Origin: Microbacteriaceae bacterium
GTDB taxonomy: Bacteria > Actinomycetota > Actinomycetes > Actinomycetales > Microbacteriaceae
DNA length: 19,906 bases
Assembly (NCBI GenBank): GCA_025463615.1
Contig: JAODAU010000451.1
Coordinates: forward strand, 1-19,906
Direction: 5' to 3'
Position 1 is the stretch's first letter, and each line of letters begins with the position of its first letter. The position numbers and the translations under genes are program-made. Below, piece after piece: positions 1 to 8,611 of the stretch. The notes under the pieces were generated by a model. It had not been told where the DNA came from. It saw only the letters and a program-made list of their open reading frames with translations, and searched no databases.

Positions 1-480
1 AGCCTCTCGGTGCGAGCCCTGCAGACGCTGATCACCTACGCCAAGGCGATGGCCTACTTCCGCGGGCGCACCGAGGTGTCGATCGAGGATGTCGCGGCGG
101 TGCTGCCTTTCGCCCTGCGTGGCAAGCTGCTGCCGAACCCGCTGCACCCTCGTTTCGACGAGGGCGCGGACCGCGAGCTCGTGACCGACTCGATCAGCTG
201 GCTCGCCGACCTCTTCGAGCAGTCCCGCAAGCAGTTCGCGGCCCTCGGGCTCGCCCGCAAGGACGAGGTCGGCGACCTGCTCGCCGAGTTCGCCAGGGGG
301 CTCGACGGCCTCAGCGCCACCCACGGCTCGCAGCGACTCACCGCCATCGAGTCGCAGATCTCGCGCATCGCCAAGCAGGGCAAGCTCTACGGGCGGCTCT
401 ATGACGACCTGCTCGCGCTCAAGTACCTGCACCAGCGCTACACGAACTACCTGCAGTGGCTCGAGGACTCGCGGCGATGA
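1..480 (+). CDS. MoxR-family AAA+ ATPase, C-terminal part (5' end outside window)
   Basis: Only the last 159 residues are in the window; the frame is open from base 1, and the Walker A and B motifs lie upstream. The segment starts at the AAA lid helices. The SVRAL motif corresponds to the sensor-2 region of MoxR proteins (usually S-P-R-A). It is followed by a long helix and a GRTEVSIEDV stretch, equivalent to the 'GRDYVTPDDV' part of MoxR lids. A helical tail of about 100 residues follows, rich in charged residues and probably coiled coil. MoxR ATPases are chaperone-like remodelling enzymes usually paired with VWA-domain proteins, and such a protein is encoded two genes downstream. The stop codon overlaps the next start (ATGA), so translation is probably coupled. 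The family call is good; the substrate is unknown. Confidence 0.8.
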   Translation, partial: SLSVRALQTLITYAKAMAYFRGRTEVSIEDVAAVLPFALRGKLLPNPLHPRFDEGADRELVTDSISWLADLFEQSRKQFAALGLARKDEVGDLLAEFARGLDGLSATHGSQRLTAIESQISRIAKQGKLYGRLYDDLLALKYLHQRYTNYLQWLEDSRR

Positions 481-1091
481 TGCGCCGACCGGGGCACGCG
501 GTCAACGACGGGCTGACGGTGATCGACGCGCCGTTGCCGGTCGTCGACGGGTTCGACCTGCAGCTCTCGATCGACAATGTCGTGTCGTTCGGGGGCGACG
601 AGATGCTGTACCGCCATTTTCTCGGCCGGGCGCTCGCCCTGCCGGGGGCGGACATCCTGACGGCCGCGTCGCTGGCGGCCTGGCGCGCCGGCGTGCTCGA
701 GCTGAGGGCGGATGCCCTGGCCCGCCTCGACGGCGCGGAGCCGGCGTTCGCCGCCGCGGCCCTGGGCCTCGAACCCGCCGAACTCGGCGCGTTCGTGCGC
801 GGCCAGGAGCGGGGCCGGTTCTTCTGGCCGCGGCAGCTGCCGGAGATCGCCAGGGTCGGCGGGTTCCGTGGTCTCGGTGGGGCGCTCCAGTCCCCGCCCG
901 TCTCGGCGGCGCCGCTCGCTCGGCGCGGCGGCTTCGCGCTTCACACCGCCACAGACGACTGGGAGTACGACGCCGACATCTTCGGCGGCAGGCTCAGTCG
1001 CGTCGACGTCCCGGGGGCAACCGGAACGGTCGACGATGCCGAGCTCCGCGTCTCGCCCGTCTCCTATCTCGCACGGCTGGTGCCGGCATGA
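477..1091 (+). CDS. uncharacterised 204-aa protein of the MoxR/VWA operon
   Basis: I do not recognise this protein. The ATG at 477 overlaps the MoxR stop codon (ATGA) and has a GAGGA ribosome-binding site at 463-467; ATG at 480 is an alternative start. The protein has 204 residues. It has an N-terminal beta-rich stretch (about 12-45), an Ala/Leu-rich helical middle (about 55-110) and a C-terminal part with W/F/Y-rich strands (about 110-204, including RGRFFWPRQLPEIA). There is no signal peptide, membrane segment or known catalytic motif. It overlaps the following VWA gene by four bases, so it should be made together with the ATPase and the VWA protein, perhaps as an adaptor or substrate-recognition subunit. 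That role is inferred from position only. The third components of MoxR-VWA 'ternary' systems are one comparison to test. Confidence 0.75.
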   Translation: MMRRPGHAVNDGLTVIDAPLPVVDGFDLQLSIDNVVSFGGDEMLYRHFLGRALALPGADILTAASLAAWRAGVLELRADALARLDGAEPAFAAAALGLEPAELGAFVRGQERGRFFWPRQLPEIARVGGFRGLGGALQSPPVSAAPLARRGGFALHTATDDWEYDADIFGGRLSRVDVPGATGTVDDAELRVSPVSYLARLVPA

Positions 1092-2923
1092 CCGGCCTGA
1101 CGGAGGCCCAGCGCACCGCGTGGCGTAGCGCACAGGCGCTGTGGGGCGTGCAGCTGCACGACCCGCTGGAGAAGTCGGACGCGCACATGGACACCTTCGC
1201 CTGGTTCTCGTTCCCGCCGCAGGTGCACTTCGACCTCAAGGATGCCGAGCGACGAGGCCTCGGCGGCTATTTCGAGTCGATCTTCGCCCACGAGATCGGC
1301 CATCACGTGCTGTCGCCCAGCACGCGGCTCGATTCGCTGAAGATCGCGCATCAGATGGCTCGCGCCATCTCGGCCAGTGGGGCCGCGCGGCTCGCGCACC
1401 CGGAGTCCTACGCGCAGCAGTTCTCGAACCTCTGGTCGGACATGCTCATCAACGTTCGCGTCGCCCGGTTGCAGCGTGAACGGAGCGCCGCGGATGAGCC
1501 GCAGATGGTGTCGATGTGGCGCGCGCTCTCGGCGGAACCGACGACCGATCGCCTGTGGTGGGTCGTGCTGCGCGCCTACGAACAGCTGTGGTCGAAGCCG
1601 CCCGGATTCCTCGTCCCGCCGGACCCGCCGGCCGCCCCGCCGCAGGAGGCGGCGGAGGTGCCGGTGCTCGACGAGGGCCCGCCGAACGAAGACCCGGAGA
1701 AGAAGTCGAAGCGCCTCGCCGCGCAGCGGGAGGCCATCGCGAGGCTTGCGGCCGTGCAGCGCGAGCTGGCGAGCTTCGCCACCACGAACCCGGTGCTCGA
1801 CGCGAGCCTGCTCGCCGACACCGTGCGCACCTTCGGGGACGATCCGATCAGCGGCGCGCTGCGCTTCGGCATGATCGCCACGCCCTACCTCGTCGAGGGT
1901 GCGAGGGATTCGGAGCGTCACGACCTCTGCGGCGGGCAGGTCGGGGGCGGCCCGGCGACGCCCGGCGAACTCGTCGCGGTGCTGGGCGACGCTCGCCTGC
2001 GGGAGGAGCCGCGGCATCCTGCGCTCGAGGCTGCGGAGGGCGACGCCGGGACCGGGCAGGGCGACGGCCAGGGATATGGCCTGGCGAAGACGCTCGAACT
2101 CTATTCGGCGAGCAGTGCCGACGCGGTCGTCGCCGCCTGGTACGAGACCGCGGCGCGCCAGTGGGTGCGGCCGATGGTGCAGCCTTCGCAATCGGAGCGC
2201 CTTCCCGACGCCACGATCCCGGGCGCGCTCGACGAGTGGAGCCTCGGCGATGACCTGGCCGACCTCGACTGGCCGGCGTCGCTGTCGACGAGTGCCACGA
2301 TCATCCCGGGCGTCACCACGAGGCGCCGGGATATGTTGCCCGACTCGGAGCCGGATGCCGTGCAGAGCGTGCAGCTCGACCTCTACATCGACTCGTCGGG
2401 ATCGATGACCGATCCCCGGCGGGAGTCGCCGGCGGTGCTGGCCGGAACGATCCTCATCCTCTCGGTGCTCCGCGGCGGCGGCAGGGTGCGGGTCACCTCG
2501 TTCGCCGGCCCGGGACAGGTGGCGGGCTCGGCGGGATTCACGCGAAATCGGGCCGACGCCATGCGCGACCTCTGCTTCTACTTCGCCGGTTCGACGACCT
2601 TTCCGCTCGACGTCTACGGCGCGCGCTACTCCGCTCCCGCGCCGCACGGACAGACCCGTCGGCACGTGGTGGTGCTCTCCGACGACGGACTGCTCTCCAT
2701 GTTCGGCGAGGGCCAGCCGCAGTATGCGGCGGTCGCCGCGCGGGTGCGCTCGGTGATCGACACCGGCACGCTGGTCGTGCAGGACTCGCGGCATGCCATC
2801 GCGACGCCCGCTGCAGCCGCGGGCTACGACGTGGAGTACATCGCGTCGATGCGGGAGGCCCCCGCCGCCTGCGCGCGACTCGCGCGGAGGCTTGCGCGAC
2901 CGCTGGAGGTGCAGCGTGGCTAA
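1088..2923 (+). CDS. VWA-domain protein with N-terminal HExxH metallopeptidase-like domain
   Basis: The protein has 611 residues, starting at ATG 1088, which overlaps the preceding stop (ATGA). An open frame continues upstream to 401 but lies over two other genes and looks like out-of-frame translation. An N-terminal domain carries H68-E-I-G-H72, a zinc-peptidase HExxH motif. It is followed by N-L-W-S-D-M-L-I-N at 114-122, which resembles the 'AaDyvIN' element of COG3864/DUF2201 putative metallopeptidases and could supply the third ligand. A Pro/Glu-rich linker lies near 175-205. The C-terminal VWA domain has an intact MIDAS: D435-x-S-x-S439, the later Thr in FAGSTTF, and Asp in LSDDG at about 532. 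VWA proteins of this kind partner MoxR ATPases, and the ATPase is encoded just upstream. Substrate and proteolytic activity are unproven. Confidence 0.85.
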   Translation: MTGLTEAQRTAWRSAQALWGVQLHDPLEKSDAHMDTFAWFSFPPQVHFDLKDAERRGLGGYFESIFAHEIGHHVLSPSTRLDSLKIAHQMARAISASGAARLAHPESYAQQFSNLWSDMLINVRVARLQRERSAADEPQMVSMWRALSAEPTTDRLWWVVLRAYEQLWSKPPGFLVPPDPPAAPPQEAAEVPVLDEGPPNEDPEKKSKRLAAQREAIARLAAVQRELASFATTNPVLDASLLADTVRTFGDDPISGALRFGMIATPYLVEGARDSERHDLCGGQVGGGPATPGELVAVLGDARLREEPRHPALEAAEGDAGTGQGDGQGYGLAKTLELYSASSADAVVAAWYETAARQWVRPMVQPSQSERLPDATIPGALDEWSLGDDLADLDWPASLSTSATIIPGVTTRRRDMLPDSEPDAVQSVQLDLYIDSSGSMTDPRRESPAVLAGTILILSVLRGGGRVRVTSFAGPGQVAGSAGFTRNRADAMRDLCFYFAGSTTFPLDVYGARYSAPAPHGQTRRHVVVLSDDGLLSMFGEGQPQYAAVAARVRSVIDTGTLVVQDSRHAIATPAAAAGYDVEYIASMREAPAACARLARRLARPLEVQRG

Positions 2924-3566
2924 CTTCTTCAGGCGGCGAACCCGGGAGCAGACCAGTCCAGGGCTGATCGACCTCTGGTTCGCTCGCGACGAAGACGAGG
3001 CGGCAATCTGGGATGCGCTCCAGGTCGGTCCGTCGGCGGACGAGCTGGGCACCCGACTGTCGTCGGTGCCGCAGAGCTTCCTGGATGACCGCGTCGGCCT
3101 CGCCGCGCTCGCCGGGGACGTGCTCGGCCTCGACCTCACGTCGCTCGCCGCACAGGTCGATGCCACCGGTTCCAGCGCTGCGCGGCGTGGCGCGGCGATC
3201 GCCCTCTGGCTGTGGGCGAGCGAGGAGGAGCTCGGCCCACTGTCAGTCGCGCTTCGGCGCGACGGTGCCGAGTGCGCGATCGCGGCCCTGGCCTTCCGTC
3301 TGGCGGGCACCGTCGATCCGGCGGAGTGGATCAGCGACGCGGAACGCCGGGACGAAGCGGTGCGCACCTTCCTGCTCTGGCTCGAGCAGGCTCCGGCGGG
3401 GGAGGGGCGCGAGACGGCGAAGGCGATGTTCGAGATGCGCGACTCCCTGCAGCACAGCAAGGCGCTCGCCGACGCGCTGAATGATCATCAGCACCGCCTC
3501 GAGGTCACGAAGCGACTCCAGGAGGCCCGCGCAAAAGAGGCGGCGGCCCGGTACTCGAGTGAGTGA
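2916..3566 (+). CDS. uncharacterised 216-aa helical protein of the MoxR/VWA operon
   Basis: I do not recognise a family. The chosen start is GTG 2916, inside the end of the VWA gene (8-base overlap), because GGAGG at 2905-2909 sits six bases upstream. The 216-residue product begins with a basic patch (ANFFRRRTR). It continues as a predicted all-helical protein: an acidic/aromatic segment LIDLWFARDEDEAAIWDAL, Ala/Leu-rich helices (about 60-150) that could be repeat-like, and a charged C-terminal helix (about 165-216, HQHRLEVTKRLQEARAKEAAARYSSE) likely to form a coiled coil. It has no membrane segment and no catalytic motif. Its position between the VWA protein and the ligase, with overlaps on both sides, suggests a scaffold or adaptor for the same complex; this is inference. 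Confidence 0.75.
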   Translation: MANFFRRRTREQTSPGLIDLWFARDEDEAAIWDALQVGPSADELGTRLSSVPQSFLDDRVGLAALAGDVLGLDLTSLAAQVDATGSSAARRGAAIALWLWASEEELGPLSVALRRDGAECAIAALAFRLAGTVDPAEWISDAERRDEAVRTFLLWLEQAPAGEGRETAKAMFEMRDSLQHSKALADALNDHQHRLEVTKRLQEARAKEAAARYSSE

Positions 3567-4893
3567 CGACCCGCTCGCCCTGGCCGAGTACGAGGTGCTC
3601 GGCTCCGTCGGCCTGACCGACGCCGAGCGATGGCCGACCCTGGATGCCGGGGGCCGGGCGCGCCTCGCGGCGCTTCGCGGGCATCCTCTCGCCCCGCAGT
3701 GGGTGCATGAGGCAGGCGACCGGATCCCGGCATCGCGACTCGCTGAGGCCTCCACGCCGCTGCCCACCGACGGGTGGCTCGACGAGCACCTCGACGTGGC
3801 CACGCGGCTGCCCGCCTATCGCGGGCTGGACCTCGACCGGCTGGAGGATTTCCCTCTGGTCACGCGGGAGATCCTGGCCAGGGACGTCTCGGCCTTCGTG
3901 CCGCTCGACGCCGACCTCGACCGGATGATCCACGGCACCAGCTCCGGAACGACCGGCAGCGCGCTGATCCTGCCCGACCAGGTCGAGGAGGTCACGCGCA
4001 CCTTTCACCTCATGGTCGCGCTGGCGGCCGCGGAGGGCGTCGACTGGCGGCCGTCGACCGAGCGCATGGCCCTCGCCAATATCGTGAACCAGCGGCAGGC
4101 GTTCACCTACGCGTCCATCATCTCCACGTTCGGCCAGGCGACGATGGCACGCCTCAACCTGGCGCCCGCGCACTGGCCGTCGCTGGCCGAGCGCAACGCG
4201 TTCCTCGTCGACCAGCAGCCGCAGGTGTTCAGCGGGAATCCGACCAGTCTCGAGGCGCTGCTCGATCCGCAGCTGGTCGCGTCGCTTCGGCCGCTCGCCC
4301 TGTTCTCGGGCGCGATGGCCCTCGGCGGCGCGCTGCGTTCGGCGCTCGTCGACGCGTACGACTGTCCGGTGATCGACATCTACGGGCTGCACGAGACGCG
4401 GCCGGTCGCCGTGAGCTCGGACGGGGGTCCGTTCGTCATCCTCGACCGACGGGTGTTCGTGGAGGTCCTCGACGCCACGGGGTCACCGGTGGGCCCTGGC
4501 GAGCGCGGAGAGATCGTCGTGACGGCGGGGGAGAATCCGCTGCTTCCCCTCGTGCGCTACCGCACCTCGGATTACGGCCGTCTCGTGGAGGTCGACGGCA
4601 GGCCGGCCATCGCCGACCTCGAGGGACGCGAGGCGACGACATTTCTCGCGTCGGACGGCTCGAGGGTGCCGTCGGTCGACTTCACCCAGCAGCTGCAGAC
4701 CGCCGGCGTGCGCGGCTGGACCGTGGAGCAGGCCGAGGATGGCGCGATCACCGCGCACCTCGCTGGTGGCGACCTGCCCACAGCTCGCGCCGCCCTCGAG
4801 GGGTTGATGCACCAACCGGTCACCGCCATCGCCGTGGACAGCCTGCGGGACCTCGGGGAGGGCAAGCCGCGCCGGTTCGTCTCCCGCGCCTGA
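3559..4893 (+). CDS. PaaK-like adenylate-forming enzyme (phenylacetate-CoA ligase family)
   Basis: The start chosen is GTG 3559, which overlaps the previous gene by eight bases; upstream in-frame codons lie over that gene and translate to Arg/Ser-rich shadow sequence. The 444-residue product has the ordered motifs of the ANL adenylating superfamily. The P-loop is H125-G-T-S-S-G-T-T-G133, A5 is Y275-G-L-H-E279, A7 is Y-R335-T-S-D338, a hinge-type GRE lies at 356-358, and a C-terminal G-K436-P-R-R-F could supply the catalytic Lys. The length and the YGLHE motif fit the PaaK/CapK-like branch better than long fatty-acyl ligases. Such enzymes activate a carboxylate with ATP and usually pass it to CoA. 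The substrate is unknown, and no carrier protein or aromatic catabolism gene is nearby. A link to the MoxR/VWA system is inferred from the operon. Confidence 0.8.
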   Translation: MSDDPLALAEYEVLGSVGLTDAERWPTLDAGGRARLAALRGHPLAPQWVHEAGDRIPASRLAEASTPLPTDGWLDEHLDVATRLPAYRGLDLDRLEDFPLVTREILARDVSAFVPLDADLDRMIHGTSSGTTGSALILPDQVEEVTRTFHLMVALAAAEGVDWRPSTERMALANIVNQRQAFTYASIISTFGQATMARLNLAPAHWPSLAERNAFLVDQQPQVFSGNPTSLEALLDPQLVASLRPLALFSGAMALGGALRSALVDAYDCPVIDIYGLHETRPVAVSSDGGPFVILDRRVFVEVLDATGSPVGPGERGEIVVTAGENPLLPLVRYRTSDYGRLVEVDGRPAIADLEGREATTFLASDGSRVPSVDFTQQLQTAGVRGWTVEQAEDGAITAHLAGGDLPTARAALEGLMHQPVTAIAVDSLRDLGEGKPRRFVSRA

Positions 4894-4960
4894 GCAGTTC
4901 CGGGCCTCGTCACGCCTCACCCTGTGAGCGAACGCCGGGGACGCCGTCGGTGCGCGCCCG

Positions 4961-4966
4961 TAGACT
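4961..4966 (+). promoter_or_regulatory. minus-10 hexamer for leaderless mfd
   Basis: TAGACT lies six bases before the GTG at 4973, and no ribosome-binding site precedes that codon. Transcription would begin at or next to the start codon. No good minus-35 is visible. The same TAGACT-6 nt-GTG arrangement recurs at 19846. Confidence 0.55.
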
Positions 4967-4972
4967 TGCGTG

Positions 4973-7900
4973 GTGATACTCGAGGGCTTAACCCGTGCGC
5001 TTCAGCGCGCCCAGACGTTCGACATCGCCCTCGCCTACGCCAACCGGAGTGCCGACTTCTCGCTCGTGGAAGGCCTTCGCGCGCCGCTTTTGGCCGGGCT
5101 GCTCGAGGCCCGCACCGGCCCCCAGGCGCTGCTCGCGATCGTGGCGACGGGTCGCGACTCGGAGTCGTTGCGCGGCGCGCTGGCCAGCATCCACCCCACC
5201 GCCGAGATCATCGAGTTCCCGGCGTGGGAGACGCTCCCGCACGAGCGGCTGAGCCCCTCCGCCGAGACGGTCGGCAAGCGCATCCGCGCCCTCCGCAGGC
5301 TGCACGAATGGCAGGCGGCGCCCGAGCGCGACATCATCGTGGTCGCCAGCGTGCGCGCGGCGCTGCAGCCGCTGGCCGACGACCTCACCTCGCACGAGCC
5401 GATCGTGCTGGATGCCGGTGGGCGCGGCTACAACCTCGCCGAGCTCTCCACGCGGCTCGTCGACCTCGCCTACTCGCGGGTGGACATGGTGACCCGGCGC
5501 GGCGAGTTCGCGGTGCGCGGCGGCATCCTCGACGTGTTCGCGCCGACTGCGGAGCACCCGTGGCGCGTCGAATTCTTCGGCGACGAGGTGGAGACGATCC
5601 GCGAGTTCTCGGTCGCCGACCAGCGCTCGCTGCCGGATCCTGTGCCCAGCGTCGAGCTGCTCGCCAGCCGCGAGCTGCTGCTCAGCCCCGCCGTGCGCCA
5701 GCGCGCCAAGGAGATGCAGCACGAGTTCCCGAGCCTGGCGCAGCTGCTCGCCAAGGTGGCCGAGGGGATCCCCGTCGACGGCATGGAGTCGCTCGCGCCC
5801 GCGCTCGTCGACCGGCTCGTGCCCCTCACCCACTACCTGCCGGCGGATGCCGCCATCGCCGTCATCGCGCCCGAGCGCGTCGCCTCGCGCGCCGTCAGCC
5901 TCGTCGAGACGAACCGGGAGTTCCTCAGCGCCGCCTGGAACGCCGCGACGGCCGGCGCCGAGGCGCCGATCGACCTCGATGCGGGCGACTTCCTCAGCGT
6001 GACCGACCTGCACGACGCCGCGGGTGCGCGGTCGTGGTGGACGCTGAGCAGTTTCGACAGCGGCGCTGCGGAGGCCATCGAAGAGGGCGCTTCGAGTGCC
6101 TCAGCGACCAGCACCACCTCCGAGCTCCGTGACGGCGACCACTACCTCCGCGTCGACGGCACCACCGTGCCCACTTTCCAGGGCCAGGCCGACGGCGCCA
6201 TCGACTACGTGGGCGACCGCCTGAAGGCCGGCTGGGCCGTGGTGATCGTGGCGCAGGGCCATGGCCAGGTGGAGCGGGCATCCGAGGCGCTGCTCGAGAA
6301 CGGTTCGGCCGCGCGGCTGGTCGACTCGCTGCCGGACGCGCTCGACGGCGGGGTCGCGTACCTCGTGAAGGCGTCGCTGGAGCACGGCTTCGAATCCGAG
6401 GAGCTCGGCCTGTCGGTGCTCAGCGAGAGCGAGTTCTACGGCCGCGCCGCCGGCTACGACGCGCGCCAGGTCAAGAAGCTGGCCAGCCGCCGCAAGAACG
6501 TCGTCGACCCGCTGCAGCTCAAGACCGGCGACTTCGTCGTGCACGAGACCCACGGCATCGGAAAGTTCGTCGAGCTGGTGCAGCGCGAGGTTTCCACCGG
6601 CGGTCGCAACCCGGTCAAGAACAACCGCGAATACCTCCTCATCGAGTACGCGCCCTCGAAGCGCGGCTACCCGGGCGACAAGCTCTACGTGCCCACCGAC
6701 CAGCTCGACCTGCTCACCCGCTACGTGGGCGGCGAGGCGCCCGCGCTCAGCAAGATGGGCGGCAGCGAGTGGGCGGCGCAGAAGGGCCGCGCGCGCAAGG
6801 CGGTGCGCGACATCGCCGTCGAACTGGTCAAGCTCTACTCGGCGCGGATGGCGTCGAAGGGCCACGCCTTCCCGCCCGACACCCCGTGGCAGCAGGAGCT
6901 GGAGGACGCCTTCCCGTTCGCCGAGACCGTCGACCAGCTCACCACCATCGACGAGGTCAAGGCCGACATGGAGCGCCCGATCCCGATGGATCGGCTCATC
7001 GCCGGCGACGTCGGCTACGGCAAGACCGAGGTCGCCGTGCGCGCCGCGTTCAAGGCGGTGCAGGACGGCAAGCAGGTCGTCATGCTCGTGCCCACCACCC
7101 TGCTGGTCAAGCAGCACATGGAGACCTTCGCCGAGCGCTTCGCCGGCTTCCCGGTGCACCTGCGCGCACTCAGCCGCTTCCAGACCGACAGGGAGTCCAA
7201 GGAGACCCTCGAGGGCATGGCCGACGGCACGGTGGATGTCGTCATCGGCACCCACCGCCTCCTGGCATCCAACATCGTGTTCAAAGACCTGGGTCTCGTG
7301 ATCATCGACGAGGAGCAGCGATTCGGTGTCGAGCACAAGGACGCGCTGAAGAAGCTCAAAACCAACGTGGATATCCTGGCGATGTCGGCCACGCCGATCC
7401 CGCGCACGCTCGAGATGGCGGTGACGGGCATCCGCGAGATGTCCACGCTGGCGACGCCGCCGGAGGACCGGCACCCGATCCTCACCTTCGTCGGGCCGTA
7501 CAGCGAGAAGCAGGTCGGCGCCGCGATCCGGAGGGAGCTGCTGCGCGAGGGCCAGGTGTTCTTCGTGCACAACCGGGTCTCGAGCATCAACCGCGTCGCC
7601 GCCCAGCTCGCCGAGCTGGTGCCGGAGGCGCGCATCGCCGTCGCCCACGGCCAGCTGCCGGAGCACGTGCTCGAGCAGGTGATGGTGGACTTCTGGGAGC
7701 GACGGTTCGACGTGCTCGTCTCGACCACCATCATCGAGACCGGGCTCGACATCGCCAACGCGAACACCCTCATCATCGACCGCGCCGACAAGTACGGGCT
7801 CTCGCAGCTGCACCAGCTGCGCGGCCGCGTCGGTCGCGGGCGCGAGCGGGCCTACGCGTACTTCCTCTACGACGCCGACAAGCCGCTCGGCGAGGTCGCC

Positions 7901-8593
7901 CACGACCGGCTCGCCACGATCGCCGCGAACAACGAGCTCGGCGCGGGCATGCAGGTGGCGCTCAAGGACCTCGAGATCCGCGGCGCGGGCAACCTGCTCG
8001 GCGGCGAGCAGAGCGGCCACATCGCGGGCGTCGGCTTCGACCTCTACCTGCGGATGATCGGCGAGGCGGTCTCCACCTTCCGCGGCGACGTCGCCGAGGG
8101 GCAGACCGAGCTGCGGCTCGAGCTGCCGGTCGACGCGCACATCCCCGAGGAGTACGTCGAGAGCGAGCGACTGCGGCTGGAGGCCTACCAGAAGCTGTCG
8201 ACGGCGTCGTCGCCCGCGGCATCCGCCGAGTCCATCGACCGCGTGCTCGAGGAACTCACCGACCGCTACGGCGAGCCGCCCGCGCCGGTGCTCAACCTGA
8301 TCGCCGTGTCGCGCGTGCGGCGGATGGCGCAGAAGGCGGCCCTCAGTGAGGTCGTCACCGTGGGCGGAAACCTCCGCGTCGCCTCGATGGAGCTCGCCGA
8401 CTCGGTGCAGGTGCGCCTGCAGCGGATGTTCCCGGGCGCCCGCTACTTCCCGCAGACGCACTCGGTCTCCGTGCCGCTGCCCGTGCGCGCTGGCATCCCG
8501 CTGGCCGACGGCGACCTCATCGACTGGACGGCCCAGCTGCTCGTCGCGATCTTCGGCGCCGAACTGCGGGTCGACGGGGTCACCACCCCCTAG
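4973..8593 (+). CDS. mfd: transcription-repair coupling factor Mfd
   Basis: This is a 1206-residue superfamily 2 DNA translocase that removes RNA polymerase stalled at DNA damage and recruits UvrA. The order is typical. A UvrB-like N-terminal module comes first (about 1-350). The CarD-like RNA-polymerase-interacting domain starts near residue 515 (KTGDFVVHETHGIGKFV). The helicase core has Walker A GDVGYGKT at 678-685, DEEQ at 779-782 and QLRGRVGRG around 949-956. The C-terminal TRCF domain includes ELTDRYGEPP. The length matches actinobacterial Mfd. Two adjacent GTG codons, 4970 and 4973, could start it; 4973 is preferred because it lies six bases after TAGACT, as in other genes here. It stands alone after a 79-bp gap, followed closely by the PPOX gene. 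Confidence 0.97.
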   Translation: MILEGLTRALQRAQTFDIALAYANRSADFSLVEGLRAPLLAGLLEARTGPQALLAIVATGRDSESLRGALASIHPTAEIIEFPAWETLPHERLSPSAETVGKRIRALRRLHEWQAAPERDIIVVASVRAALQPLADDLTSHEPIVLDAGGRGYNLAELSTRLVDLAYSRVDMVTRRGEFAVRGGILDVFAPTAEHPWRVEFFGDEVETIREFSVADQRSLPDPVPSVELLASRELLLSPAVRQRAKEMQHEFPSLAQLLAKVAEGIPVDGMESLAPALVDRLVPLTHYLPADAAIAVIAPERVASRAVSLVETNREFLSAAWNAATAGAEAPIDLDAGDFLSVTDLHDAAGARSWWTLSSFDSGAAEAIEEGASSASATSTTSELRDGDHYLRVDGTTVPTFQGQADGAIDYVGDRLKAGWAVVIVAQGHGQVERASEALLENGSAARLVDSLPDALDGGVAYLVKASLEHGFESEELGLSVLSESEFYGRAAGYDARQVKKLASRRKNVVDPLQLKTGDFVVHETHGIGKFVELVQREVSTGGRNPVKNNREYLLIEYAPSKRGYPGDKLYVPTDQLDLLTRYVGGEAPALSKMGGSEWAAQKGRARKAVRDIAVELVKLYSARMASKGHAFPPDTPWQQELEDAFPFAETVDQLTTIDEVKADMERPIPMDRLIAGDVGYGKTEVAVRAAFKAVQDGKQVVMLVPTTLLVKQHMETFAERFAGFPVHLRALSRFQTDRESKETLEGMADGTVDVVIGTHRLLASNIVFKDLGLVIIDEEQRFGVEHKDALKKLKTNVDILAMSATPIPRTLEMAVTGIREMSTLATPPEDRHPILTFVGPYSEKQVGAAIRRELLREGQVFFVHNRVSSINRVAAQLAELVPEARIAVAHGQLPEHVLEQVMVDFWERRFDVLVSTTIIETGLDIANANTLIIDRADKYGLSQLHQLRGRVGRGRERAYAYFLYDADKPLGEVAHDRLATIAANNELGAGMQVALKDLEIRGAGNLLGGEQSGHIAGVGFDLYLRMIGEAVSTFRGDVAEGQTELRLELPVDAHIPEEYVESERLRLEAYQKLSTASSPAASAESIDRVLEELTDRYGEPPAPVLNLIAVSRVRRMAQKAALSEVVTVGGNLRVASMELADSVQVRLQRMFPGARYFPQTHSVSVPLPVRAGIPLADGDLIDWTAQLLVAIFGAELRVDGVTTP

Positions 8594-8599
8594 AGCCTG

Positions 8600-8605
8600 T
8601 ACCGT
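8600..8605 (+). promoter_or_regulatory. minus-10 hexamer for leaderless PPOX gene
   Basis: TACCGT lies six bases before ATG 8612. No Shine-Dalgarno sequence is present in the 18-bp gap after mfd, so this gene appears to have its own leaderless promoter right behind the mfd stop codon. Confidence 0.45.
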
Positions 8606-8611
8606 CGGCAC

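Noticed and set aside
401..1087. Upstream extension of the VWA frame
   Set aside because: It overlaps two genes in other frames and translates to Arg-rich low-complexity sequence; ATG 1088 with ATGA overlap is better.
1064..3460. 798-codon open frame on the minus strand across the VWA gene
   Set aside because: It is antisense to a gene with clear domains. Its translation is Arg/Gly/His-rich without motifs, the normal mirror effect of G/C third positions.
4970..4972. First of two adjacent GTG codons as the mfd start
   Set aside because: Not excluded, but 4973 gives the same six-base distance from TAGACT as seen at several other genes.
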